Shown piece after piece: positions 45,777 through 57,700 of a stretch of DNA of 64,000 nt. The notes below the pieces were generated by a model. It was given only the letters and a program-made list of their open reading frames with translations, had not been told where the DNA came from and made no database searches. The DNA lies in NCBI GenBank assembly GCA_020746105.1, contig CM036622.1, positions 37,735,477-37,799,476 on the forward strand, read 5' to 3'. Each line of letters begins with the position of its first letter. Within the stretch, counting starts at the first letter, position 1. This DNA comes from Trogon surrucura. Lineage: Eukaryota; Chordata; Aves; Trogoniformes; Trogonidae. The position numbers and the translations under genes were made by a program.

Positions 45777-45926
45777 TCAGTTTAAAGAAGGAGATCGATC
45801 TGTGGTCCAGAGTAATTCTATGTATGGCCACTTGGTTTGCAAGCAGCGTTTCACAGGAGTGTCATCGGTCTGTAACATTGGTTCTTCAAAACCCATAACA
45901 ACTGCTGTGCCTTCTACATACATGAC
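45777..45926 (-). CDS. MINDY3: MINDY3 last coding exon with stop
   Basis: The exon is 150 nt, with a TTTTGGCAG acceptor and a TGA stop at 45777-45779. It encodes VMYVEGTAVVMGFEEPMLQT, DDTPVKRCLQTKWPYIELLW and TTDRSPSLN. An opposite-strand 177-codon frame (45559-46092) is a shadow of this exon and its flanks. Confidence 0.96.
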   Translation of the reverse strand, partial: VMYVEGTAVVMGFEEPMLQTDDTPVKRCLQTKWPYIELLWTTDRSPSLN

Positions 45927-48900
45927 CTGCCAAAATAAAACCAATTATGTCAGCCCACACGTGTTTAAAAACTCTAAATTATTTTCACCAGGTTATGAGA
46001 TGATTTGTTGTAATACTTTTTTTTTTCTTTTACTATATAAAAATCAAGTCTATGAAGCTTATATACTTTTACCTTTTCAAAAAATGAAATAAGGTACGAA
46101 GTTGAAAAAAAACTAGACTCAAGTGCCTGAAAATCCCCATCAGACCATATTCATTTGACTGTTTACTTCAGTAGACAGTAAAAGGCCAAAACTGGGAGAA
46201 AAAAATAATCTAGGAAATGGCGTGCAAAAATTCGGTGACAATAGATCTACTACGGTTGCAACTGCAAAGTTTGATATTGTTATAAGCACGGTGTTCCTTA
46301 GACTTTATGGAATCAGTTCTCCATGAAATGGAACTCCTGTTGCAAATCAACTCTGTTCATATAACGATATTTAAAATGCTACAGGCAGAATTCTTTGAAA
46401 ACAAAACCTTGTTTAAATTTTCCTGATTATGTATATATGTTCAATAGTAAAGAGAAATGCATCTTTGAATACTTTTGCCTACATTTTGGGGTATGAAACT
46501 GCTGGAGATTTCACAGGGGTAATTTTAAGGGTTTACCTCCAAGATACTTTGAAGACTGTGCATATACATTTTCTCAAAGAGTCTTCTTGAAGTCATTTTT
46601 GTTCCCTATGTCTATTAATGCCTTACATGCTTCTCCCTAAATGCTACCTGAGGAACTAATGTAGAAGCAGTCACAGTGTGTCATGTACACTCCTCCTTCC
46701 AAGAAAGCTGAAACAGGTCATTTTTGTGCCCAACTAAGTGGTTCCAAAAAGTACTGCTTTTCGAGGCAAGTCTGGACTACTGAAAGATTTCACAAAAAAT
46801 TCTAAACACGTCAATTTCGATGTAGAGTTGCTTACAGAAGTTGCAGTCTCCGTGTTTCATCTCCATTGTCCTTTACAGTTCAGCTCCCACTTCTCATGGA
46901 CAAACACGAGAGGTGCTCTATACCAAAAGCATCGCTTAAGAGGTGAGCTCTAGCCGACCGATCCAGTATACTAGCTAAGACACAATCAGGAGCGCAAAGT
47001 AGTTTCCAATTCCAAGTATATAATTTTGGAAGAAACTTACTCAAATAATAATTTTGTAAAAATTCTGTTTCAAGATAAATTATTTTGGTGGCAACTATAG
47101 TCAGTTTTGCATGCAGGGCTACATTTAAGCTTCTTCAATCTCACCTTTTCATTGTAGTTAGATTGCTTAAGTCCATTGTAATGGTAAACAGTGAACGACT
47201 CAGAAACCCTCGAGTCCTAGCAAAGAGAAGACAGTTAATTTCATGTGACACACACATCTTGCCTTGACAATCTCTCTCTTTACACCTAGATGCATTTAAA
47301 CAGGAAGACCCAAAGAGATTGTAAAAAAGTACCATTTCTTTTAGGTGACACGATTTTGAAGATTTTGTTAATTCTAAGTTTCTCATCTCATCTATTATTT
47401 CTCAACAAATATAATAAAAATATGTCAGTGAATTAATGGGTAATGCCCCCAAGAGGAAATAATGACTTTCTGTGTTCATCTGGACACTTTGAACTGCAAC
47501 TTCAGCACTGACCATGTAGAAACAGTCCTAAAGTCTTCCGTCAGACACCTTACGTTGTAACCACATTTGTGTGTATTTCTGACTCTTTGAATACCACAAA
47601 GTTAAATACTTACTAAGGACCAGATCCAAACTTTAACCCTCCATTTGAGAGCTAAACCATAACTTACTTATGCCCACACCTGCCCAACTGTAAACTAATT
47701 GTGAAGACACCTGTTCAGCTGAGGCCTAACAGCAGATGTAGTGCAGTTGTCAACCTTTACCATTCCAGGTGTTTAACTGCTTTAGCACTGAAAGGACTGA
47801 AAGGTTTTGAATTTCACTGAACCAGGAAACACAAATCAGGTGTAATATCATCTCTTTTATGCCTACTGGACCAGGCTCCAAACAAAAGCTTATCCTTTTT
47901 TCAAGAACATAGAGGTAAAGGCTGGAATGAGAAGAAATCTGCTCAGGTTACAGTACATCTCATCAGATTAGGAAAAGCATTTTTCTCCTCTTAAATTCAT
48001 TCAAAAACTTTATCTGTGCCTGGGTCTCTCACAGCAACCCAGGCTATTCAGTGGAGGGAGGGTGGTGAAAAGGAAGGTAAATGGTAACTCTACTTACAAA
48101 AGTTGCTTCACAGAGATAAATAAATTCAAGCTTTGCTGGGAAGGAAAGAGGATGCTTATTCTTTTCCCTGAAGGAAAAGAAGTGCTGCTTTCCAGTTCCT
48201 GTCCCATAGTTGTTAAGAATTCTGTGCAATAATTGTTTCCCAAAGAAAGGGCTACAGGGGAATTCAGGAATCCCTCTCTCCAGGTGACTGCCCTAAGCAC
48301 TATATAGTTAGACTTGCTCTTTCAGGCTGAATGATCTTTGAATAATTTTCTTCTAAGCCAATGATTTCAAAAGAAAAGCTGAGATCCCCTCCTGCTTTTG
48401 AGGTACTTTCTAGGAGAGCAAGAATGGGGTTTGGAATATTTGCAGTGAAGAAGAATTTGAATTCCGATCTCCTGAGCACTACCTAAGTGTTCAAATATTG
48501 CATAAAGGGGAACATTAACAATTCCAACCATCACTGGCACATGCTATTTCCTCACAGTATTTTAAAGAGAGACATGTATGTTTATTACTGCAGATTTTTA
48601 TGTTCAGAAAGTATTCTAAACGAGGTGTCGACATGAGTAAGGGCTTCTGCTATCTGATTCACAGAGCACAGACAGATTGGACAACACACCTGTGCCTTCA
48701 GCATTCATTCAGTAACTGAAACTGGCAGGTCCCAGCCCAAAATGTGCTGATTGTTCAGACTGTACCCTTAAAGCTGTACCACTTTCCACATTTTGTACTG
48801 GAGCCAGAAAAGGTTCAAAAGCACAGGCAAAACCGAGTGGTGGGGAATGGTGTGCAGCAGAGAATTAGTACTTGCTGGACAGACATTGACTTGGGGGTTC

Positions 48901-51900
48901 CAACTTGACAGCAGGTAAAGAGTTTCCCCACCAACTCTCTAGGTGACTAAGATGGAAATCCGTCCATGACTCCACCACGCTCCCTTCTCCAGCTGCTCTT
49001 CTTCAGTCAGTGATGCCCTTCAGCAACAGGCATCAGAAGCAGCAGCCCCATACGATGGCTGTTTTCCCCTCCAGCTACCCCTGGCCCACAGACTGGACAG
49101 TTTAGGCACAGCCAACTATGAAGGATGTGCTTTGGCTGTCTGAACTTCATTCCAAACATCTGGGGCCTGAAGTTAAGCAGTGGAGCCTTCCAGATTTGCA
49201 AGTGTAATATAATTGTAAGAAATAAGATTGAATTATATTAAATTGTAAAGACATTTCCACTTCTGGATACACAAACAAAGGAAGAATAAACAGTTGGCAA
49301 ATACACAATGCAGATGTGATTCTGTAAATCCAGAGAAAATGAACACTCTAACTCCTTTTTCCTCTAGATGATGAATCATCTCTTAATGATGTATTCAGTC
49401 CCTACCATCTTTGGCAGTGCAGTTCTAGCGTTTTCTGAACCACCAGACTGATTCATAGCACAGAACACTACATCCAACAGTGCTGCGCAACCCTTATCAA
49501 AAAGAGTCTTGCTGGAGGCATTATAAAATTATTACTTTCACATTTCCTTGGTTGTAAAAATTAAGCCATAGAGTTTCAATGACATGTTAAGCTACAAAAG
49601 CCTCCCAAAAAGTACTCCTTTCAGCCCTTCTCTCGCCTCCACCAGCCTATCTTTCTGTCCCCAGGGAAACACTCTCTCTTCTGCCAATACAAGCATTTGC
49701 ATGGTCACGGGACAAGCTTCCATAAACCTGCAAAGAGAGTTTTCATCCGCACCAGCTCCCTGCTCTGGTTTACCACACATCTGTACAGAGAGGTTCCTGG
49801 TGGCAGGAGGGAGGTGGCACGAGGGCAGGAAAACCTCACCCACGGCAAAGGGAGAAGAGCACAGCAGTGCCAGGTTAACACACACGTCTCGGTGGTGGCG
49901 CCATCTTAATGAATTTATGGAACAGATTGAGAGTTAGAAAATAATTTTCTATCAGCTCGGCATATACTGTCACATATGCTAAATATAACTCTATAATGAT
50001 GTTTTGTCAAGCTGTCAGAAAGTTTACATTATTAGAGTTATTAACAAAAATAGTTCTAAATATGTTTGTAGCCTTTTCCCATTTGCTAGCAATTATAGCA
50101 GACATTTGTAATATTGATAAAAATCTGGTTATTTATTCTCAGAAAAAGAAAACTCAGATGAACTTTCTAAACTGGGAACCAGTTCAATTTCATATGCAAA
50201 ACCATTATATATTTCCTGAAGTTAATTTCAGAACTTGTTGCTACAATGGAGTTTCCTTCCAGCATAAAGCTGATGGTATCGTGGACACCTCATGCAAAAT
50301 GAAAGTCTACAGATTGTTGTCTAATACAAGAAGTTATTTGCTGGTCAGATGTGTTGAATGCAACACTTAACTTAACTTAAAAATAGCTCTGTGATATTAA
50401 TGAAAGTGTTTAATGAATCTCAAAGACAAGCAGAACAGACAACACTCTTCAGCAGTAAAACTATATTGATTACCTGCTCAGGGAAAAATTCTTGCAGAAA
50501 GGGACCCAGCAATATGATGCCCAGTCCTTCTGGGTCTAATTTGGTCTTCATGAGGTTTACACTATGACAAAAATATTGAATAAAAAAGTGTGAGTAAGAC
50601 ATTTTTATTTGTGCATGACTAAGTTATGCTGTGCTACCACAGTACTAGCTGCCAAGTATAGCAATACTATTCTATTTTTAATCCTAAGTGACAACTGCAC
50701 CAGAATGGCATGCAAGTTGCCAAAACATGGTTATTTTTAAATAAAAGTAATCTGTTGTTTTAAATTAAATTAAGTGATAATTCTGAAGGACCACCATATT
50801 TGGTAAAATAATTTGAAAACCTTATAACGTAAAACCAAGTTTATGGCCCAAAAGGCATTTTGCTGTCTTGTAAGCATTCTTGAACTTAGATAAACAAAAC
50901 AGTCATCTTTTAAATGCCGCTCTGTAACTGCCAAGCAACCTGTTTTCAAATGGGGATTTGAAAAGCCTCCAAGATTTTCTAAGTACACTAAAATAAATTA
51001 AGTTTAACAGATACATTTCTTATTTACATTGTATCCTTGATATCAAAGGAGCCAAAACCAGTAAGTAATGGAGATACTGAGAGTACTAATCTGAAAGCCT
51101 TACTGCATGGATATGGTATAACTTCAGGTCACTACAAATGAATGTCAGTTACAACTTTCTATTTCTAGTTAAGTCATATATTTCCACAGGCATCGCTTAA
51201 ACATCTATTTGCATCTACCTATCCTTTTGCCGAAATTACAAGTTGTCCTGTACACAAGAATATCCTCGTTGGGTCAAACCAATGGAGCGCCTTGCCCAGT
51301 ATCCTGCTTCTGACACTGGTCACTAGAGGATGCCTACAACAGGGTACAACAGGGCAGACATACGGTGATATCCTGCCCATTTTCAACAGTCTGCTGCTTA
51401 AAGACACCTTCAGTGAGAGACAGTATCTAAAGCACAAAGATACATATTTTTTCTTTCCATGCATGTGCCTAATTGGCTTTGAACCCATATACACTTGTGG
51501 CATTTAATAAACTCCACTCACAAAATTAAAATTCAACTACGGATTCTGGGAATAAGTATCTTAATGTTTTGAACCTGTCACAGCTGCCTCTTTTACCACC
51601 CAGGCTTTTAATCACCTAGGTCTCTTCCGTCAGGATCTGCAGGCAGAAGGTGTCTTTCTAAGGTCATTCTGATTATTGTAACATCTAAGCATTTTATCCT
51701 TTTGGCTACCACTTACATGTCTTCCTTTTTAAGTAGCTTCCTTTCTCGGTCCTAACATAGTGCTAACAGTAAATTATTTGGCTTCTTTTTGTTTCTGTCT
51801 CAATGCAGATATACACATACGTTATGTGATTCTTAAGAGAGTGGCTCTTTTAAGGCCCTCAGAAGAAGAATTTTAAAATGCATAAAACTGAATGTAATAT

Positions 51901-54737
51901 CATATAAACTATATTTATTTAACATCTGAAAAAAATAAAGAAATACTACTACACAAGTGAAACTACAACTGCAGGTTTGCACGATACTGGACTTTAATCC
52001 TTCTATTGCTCATTCTTACTCCTTTCAAAGTAAAAACTTTACGATATTTCAGAGGCTTTTTGAAACCTGCTCCAATTATTGAAATGTTGTAACAGAGTTG
52101 TAAAAAACCCTGTGTCTATAAACAGAACCAAGGCAAATTTAAGTAAAGATAATTTTGGAAATGCACTTAAAATTATGTAATAAAATTAAAGCAAGCTATA
52201 TACGAAATGCAGGAACCGCTTAAAAATGCAGAGGCGTATCAAGTTGTTAAGTACGGGCAGTGTACAAAATTAAACTGATTAAGCAGGGGGGAAGATTTCA
52301 TAAAATCTGATTGCCGTGTGTTTCAGCTGAGGCTTTTTTCATTCAACGAATAGCTTACACTGTTCAATGGTATCGATATTACAGCAGAGGTACCAAAATG
52401 AACGTGTGTACATGCTTCAGTTGCTTCAGCACGACATCTAGTGTCTTAACGGAAGGGGTTGTGAGTGTTGGGGTGATGGACACTGACGTCTTCTGTACTG
52501 TTAGGACTCAAAAGTGTGTGGGGACTAAAGCCTCCAGCACTGGTCAAATAGACAGATAAGATAAAATGTTTTATAACTAGTTAAACCCAGATTGACAGAA
52601 GTGCCCTAGAGAGTATCAGATGGTTTTTAGAACCAAACAGACAAAACAAACAAGAGAGACGGGTTCTCAGATGTACTTACTAGAAGACTAGAAAATTTCA
52701 GTGAAAACGCAATGGCACTCAGTACTGGAATGGCTAATCCACCTTGTTAATTCATCACTGCTCTATGAAGTTGTCCCCTCTATAATTCTTAAAACTCTAA
52801 GCAGGTCTGACCGTTATTCATCTTGAAATTATGAGAAGCTTAAAGCCTCGGACTACATCATCGCTAAAAAAATGTAAACAGCACACTTGGAAACAATGCC
52901 TTTAATTTTACTTAAAAACAAACAAACAAAAAACAACCAGAAAAGCCTGTATGCGATTTGAGAAGTGTTATCTATACTCGTGTTCCATATTAAACAGACA
53001 GAACATCTAGAACCAAAACAGAGTAGGTCCTCAAGACATTAGTATCAAACAACATTTTTATTTAAGTCGCGATGATTCAAGACCAAGTATTCCATGGTTT
53101 GATCTCGGCTTTTCAACACAGCAGGCCTTCTGACTCGCTCTTCCTACATCAATTTATATTCAATGTGCTACGCACAATAAAATATGGCAGGGCTATGCCA
53201 CAAACTCTGAAAGCCAAACGGCCAAATGGAAAAAACTGCTGAATGCAGAAAGAAGACTTTTGCACATTTATTTATTGAGGCAGCCGAACAAAAAGGCCAA
53301 AAGAAAGCTTCTCAGACCTATTAAACTTGAGCTTTTTTCTTTCTCTCCCTTAAAAAAAAAATCTTTTGCAGATTTCCTGCTTATTGACATAACACAAATG
53401 CTAGCCTTTTTGTCTTGTATTTCCTTTGGTTTTAGTTTCCTGGGTGTCTTGATTTCAGTTTTCACTCCTATTCCACAGAGAACAGCTCAGTAAACTTCGT
53501 TGTACTTTGTAACATTTGAAATGACAGAAAATGGCATCAATCAAATCTCAGATGGCTGTGGTAAGTAAACTTGCAGTCTACAGGAACAATTTAGACCCCA
53601 GTAAACTAGACCATATGTTTATGAAAGAGCAGAACCATCTTTTGGAAACATAAAAAAGCACATAGCTCTCCTTTCTGGGTTAAGCATTTAGTGGCAAAAT
53701 ATGGTAAGCTTTCACACCGAAGGGTAACTGCTGCCACTGAATATTAGTCCTGTCTGTCCACGCAAGATCTAAAATAAATTACTTTTTATAAATTGATAAT
53801 TTTAACTCTAGGAAACGGGTGTCATTTCTGGAAACAAATGACAATTATAAACACTACAAGGTACTGAGTGTTGGTGGAAATGAAAGTATCACTGAAGCAG
53901 CTTCAGCTTCAGACAGATTCAGTGGTAATCTAAAGCCAGTCTGCCTCCGAGTACTTTGGTTGGCTCTTTTGTCACACAGCCTCACCCTTGTTAACGTACA
54001 GAAATAATTCACCACTGTCGCCTCAATTCACTAAGTCTAGGTATCTAATGCACGAAGTCTAGGTATCACTACCAAAGTTAAAGACATTTTAATCTGAGTT
54101 TCTCCCATTTCATTTAAAGCTGACTTAAACATTTCAAAATAACATTCTCTGCCTAGAATGCAAGCCGGAAAAAAATTGGAAAAATTCAACTGTAATTAAT
54201 ATGTGGTTAATCAATAATTCTGTAGTGTTTGCATTTTATTATACTTACTATTCAGTATCTGAAACAAGGTCCAGAGCCTTCATTACATCTTCTAGCAGAG
54301 TGTCGGGTATAAAACCATTATCTGAAAAAGTAGCAAAGCTTCTCATGAGGAAAAGAAACTAAATGCTTTCCAGAAGTAGAAAAGTTCCTTAGAAGTATAA
54401 ATACTGCATCTCTTTATTTCTAACATTTGCAAACAAATGGTGGGGTTCCAGAAGTAGCATAGTCTTCAAACACTTCTCTCCCACTTAATAAAACCTGAGT
54501 GCAATACAGAAACTGCGGGTTTATCATTCATAAACTTGGAAGCTTAATACTTGCTAAGAATTCTATCACTTCATACCATTCTCCATCTCCACTAGCCATG
54601 TTGGAATAATAAACGTACATTTTCCCCTTTCTGATCAGGATTCAACAAGGAGCACAGCCCTTACCCTCAGGGTCATACGTCTGGAAAACCCTCCTAGCTT
54701 GTTCTGAAGGTGCTTCGGGAGCAACAAGGGCCATATC
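45777..54737 (-). CDS. MINDY3: MINDY3 deubiquitinase, 3' part (last five coding exons)
   Basis: MINDY3 (also FAM188A or CARP) belongs to the MINDY family of cysteine deubiquitinases, which prefer K48-linked polyubiquitin. Five minus-strand exons join in frame from DMALVAPEAPSEQARRVFQT to the C-terminus TKWPYIELLWTTDRSPSLN. They hold the EF-hand-like stretch typical of MINDY3 (TYDPEDNGFIPDTLLEDVMK) and the conserved C-terminal segment. The catalytic cysteine and histidine lie in upstream exons that are not in the window. All phases agree and no break is seen. The match is from memory of the human protein; it is nearly identical over this part. Confidence 0.95.
45927..47144 (-). other. MINDY3 last intron
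   Basis: 1.2 kb of AT-rich intron. No repeat is recognised. Confidence 0.85.
47145..47216 (-). CDS. MINDY3: MINDY3 second-from-last coding exon
   Basis: The exon is 72 nt (24 codons), with a CTAG acceptor and a GTGAGA donor. It encodes DSRVSESFTVYHYNGLKQSN and YNEK. The first four residues differ from the human form (GSSG as I recall), while ESFTVYHYNGLKQSN is conserved. Confidence 0.94.
47217..50473 (-). other. MINDY3 intron (second from last)
   Basis: 3.3 kb of intron. A moderately GC-rich patch at 49590-49920 has overlapping short frames without protein resemblance. Nothing else is recognised. Confidence 0.85.
50474..50561 (-). CDS. MINDY3: MINDY3 third-from-last coding exon
   Basis: The exon is 88 nt, with a CATAG acceptor and a GTAATC donor. 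It encodes VNLMKTKLDPEGLGIILLGP then FLQEFFPEQ, matching the human protein nearly residue for residue. Confidence 0.95.
50562..54248 (-). other. MINDY3 intron (third from last)
   Basis: 3.7 kb of AT-rich intron with the ancient repeat fragment at 51258. A 20-bp direct repeat with the core AAGTCTAGGTATC lies at about 54032-54067. Confidence 0.85.
51258..51352 (+). mobile_element. Ancient amniote interspersed repeat fragment
   Basis: The wording GGGTCAAACCAATGGAGCGC and CCAGTATCCTGCTTCTGACA followed by CTGGTCACTAGAGGATGCC resembles a widespread reptile and bird repeat with the core CCAATGG...CCAGTATCCTG. The family name cannot be fixed from memory. Confidence 0.45.
54249..54321 (-). CDS. MINDY3: MINDY3 fourth-from-last coding exon (EF-hand-like)
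   Basis: The exon is 73 nt, with a TTTTTCAG acceptor and a GTAAGT donor. It encodes DNGFIPDTLLEDVMKALDLV then SDTEY across the junctions. Only 343 bp separate it from the exon before. Confidence 0.95.
54665..54737 (-). CDS. MINDY3: MINDY3 fifth-from-last coding exon
   Basis: The exon is 73 nt, with an AAG acceptor and a GTAAGG donor. It encodes DMALVAPEAPSEQARRVFQT and YDPE plus one base. The aspartates of the following EF-hand-like loop begin here. Confidence 0.95.
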
Positions 54738-57700
54738 CTTAGTGGGGGACAAAAGCACAAACAAACAAAACACTTTCAGAATATTCTTAATTCAGATACA
54801 GAATACTAAGAAAATATTTAGTCATATTACATCAGGTTTGACTTTATGAAAAATTTAAATACAACAGAAGAACAATTAAGGTAATCTGGTATATTGCTGG
54901 TAGTGACATAAAATGTTCAAGAAATATGTTAAAGATTATCCCACAGACTTCTAGATAAATTTTATGTATACTATGCACACATTGAACATACAAAAATTAT
55001 TGGATAGAAAGTTGTGAGAGATTGTTTTGAAGTCCATTTCACAGACTGGAAGAACACAAATTTTTTTAGCTGCATGAAAAAGTATAATTTCAACAGCAGT
55101 TACGGTAATGCTTTATTTATGACTTTGTAATCTCAAATACAACCATGCTTTCCAAAACGTACGCAGAGACACATGTCTACTCCTATTATAAAACTTGCAA
55201 AAAAAAAAAAGCTCTCCTTTTATGCCAGGAAAATTATCAAAAAAACAAAATTGAAAGTTATTGATGATAAACGAAAGGGGACATCAAGGGTAAGAAATGT
55301 ACCTATTCAAGACACCCTTTAGTTTTGAAAGATATAACGACTTGTTCAAATACAACATGAAACTGCAAAATAGAGCCCCAAAACCTGCTTGTTAGGAGTA
55401 CTTAAAATCCTACATTTCCTCTTGCAAATTTACAGTCAACTATGTCATTTTTCACATAGAAAGGAAAATGAAAAATTTGCTCAGAGGGAAACACCGCATG
55501 TGACAATACCCCCTCTATAGCTTTTGTCCTGTCAAAGAGAAAAATGTAGCTACCTCCCATGCTATGAACATGAAACATAAAACTCCAGAAATAGCAACAT
55601 TACTATGAATAACATTAAACCATGAGAAACTTGCTTTTGTTCATATTACACTAAGTAGATCAATTTGTTCCAAATCAAAAAGTTACACTGTTCTATAAAG
55701 TATACGTAAATCTTTCTTCTGTTTATTTCCAGTTCAGCTCAACTTTGCTTTCTGAAGATGACCTTGGTTTTCCTGAGAGTGAGAATCACAACACCACCCT
55801 CTTATTACACCTGTATGTGCTAATAGTGAACTTTGCTCTGAACTGTACAAGTCTGCACAGAAATCAGAAAATGTAGAATTGAAAGATACATAATGGTCTA
55901 CTGTTCTTCTAAGAGATTAAGAGAACTGCTTTAGGGAAAGAACAGAAGGAAATCATACATTTGACCAGAATTCCACTCCTATCCAGTTTCTCCTAATAGC
56001 TGACTTTGAATCAGTCAAGAATTTAAAATATACACCTAACGGCATCCAGCATATACTTAAAAACTTTCGTGAATGAAAGCCAGCTGCCTAGGAAACACCA
56101 ACAGGGATAACATGGAACACAACATACACTTAAAAATAACAGGCAACAGTTTCACTTTGAACAGATGAATGCTGGGGCTAATACTGGCCTAAGGTGCAAA
56201 CAATGTGAGTTACAGAGCTCCCTGCATTTCCGGGTGCAGGAGAGACAAAAATTTGGTATTATACAGGATTATATTAGACAGAAAGTTAGGAGACATCTGC
56301 CTTGTCTTTCAAACCTCTAGACCACCAGCCCATTATACACTTTCACTGCGCAGGGCTACTCCATTGCCACTTGAGCACAATCTACGTTCTGAAGTAACGC
56401 AGTGCATGGAAGGATCAGGGTTCAATTTGCTGTGATGCATGAAGGGGTATCCACATCTCCAGTGGCAAGGAAGTTTGTGTTGAACACCAGGCCTAGAAGT
56501 ACACCAGGCAGCAGGAGGGCCAGGGGCTGGAAGCTGTTGTGTCCGCGCTGCAGGCGAGGCACTCGGTAAGGCCTGCTAGTGTGCAACTTCAAGTGCTGGC
56601 TCCACCAGGAGACAGACAGCTTTCACCACACGCGCAGGACACTTAATTGCACGCAGCAGGATTCCAGGTCTAGACACAACACAAATTTGCACCAAAAAGC
56701 AGCTCTCCAACATGCTAAATCACTAACGTAGATGGATGCAGTGAATCATGTCTGCTAGAATTCTCCTGGTTCCTGAGACGTTACAGACTTATCAGGACTA
56801 AATTACTTCTGGCTCCAGCCTATCAGCTCTCTTGCAGCACAAGTGCCACCTTGCACCGGACTGGGCTGCAGAGCCCTGCCCTAGGTCAGGCGCAGGCTTG
56901 TTGCAGATGAGCTCCTGTCCTTGTGTGACTTCTCTGATCATCCTGTACCCAAGAGCTCCAAGTCAGAAGGTGCGCAGAAGCAACCGACTTGGGAGAAGTC
57001 CCTTTGTCCCTCTAGCCTCTCCTTGTGTGAAAAATTTGTAAATTGCTTGCTTAATATACTGGAAATATAACTAGATTTTTATATTAATTCAGTAATATAA
57101 TAATGCAATTTTAAGGAACCATATGCATGACTAACTTGGAACAAAACCATTGGTTAACGTAAAATATTCTAGTGATTTTATAAATGAATAACTAAAACAC
57201 TTAGAAAAAATCAATACTTTAATAATGTATCTTCATGCTTGCATATGTTCTAAACCTTTTTAAAAGTACTTTTGCAGTACTTTGCACCGCTTTAATATCT
57301 ACAGCTCAACACAGCCAGTTTCACATTGCCAAACCATGTATGAAACTGTGCAGTAGTTGAGTGTGTGTGTATATATATATATAGTCTGCTATAACAATAA
57401 CATTCGTATGATTATATAAGATACATGCATACACGGTAAAATTTGATAACGTGACCAACTGTTAAATGATTTGGAATACTCCAGAACTGGACTAAGTTTC
57501 ATTCTGGGGTCAGTATTACAAAACATACTAAGTAGGAGTAGATTTCACTATCAATGATTTCAGTAAACTACTGCAATTAGTTCTCAGTTTAAAATGGATG
57601 ATGCTGTAAGCATATAGAGCTTATTAACAACAAAATGATCAGTGACTTAAATATTCAGTATTCAACTCTAAAGAGGGAATATTTTCACGGCAGGTTCTTA

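Noticed and set aside
45559-46092. 177-codon plus-strand frame
   Set aside because: It covers the MINDY3 last exon on the opposite strand; the minus-strand reading matches a known protein exactly.
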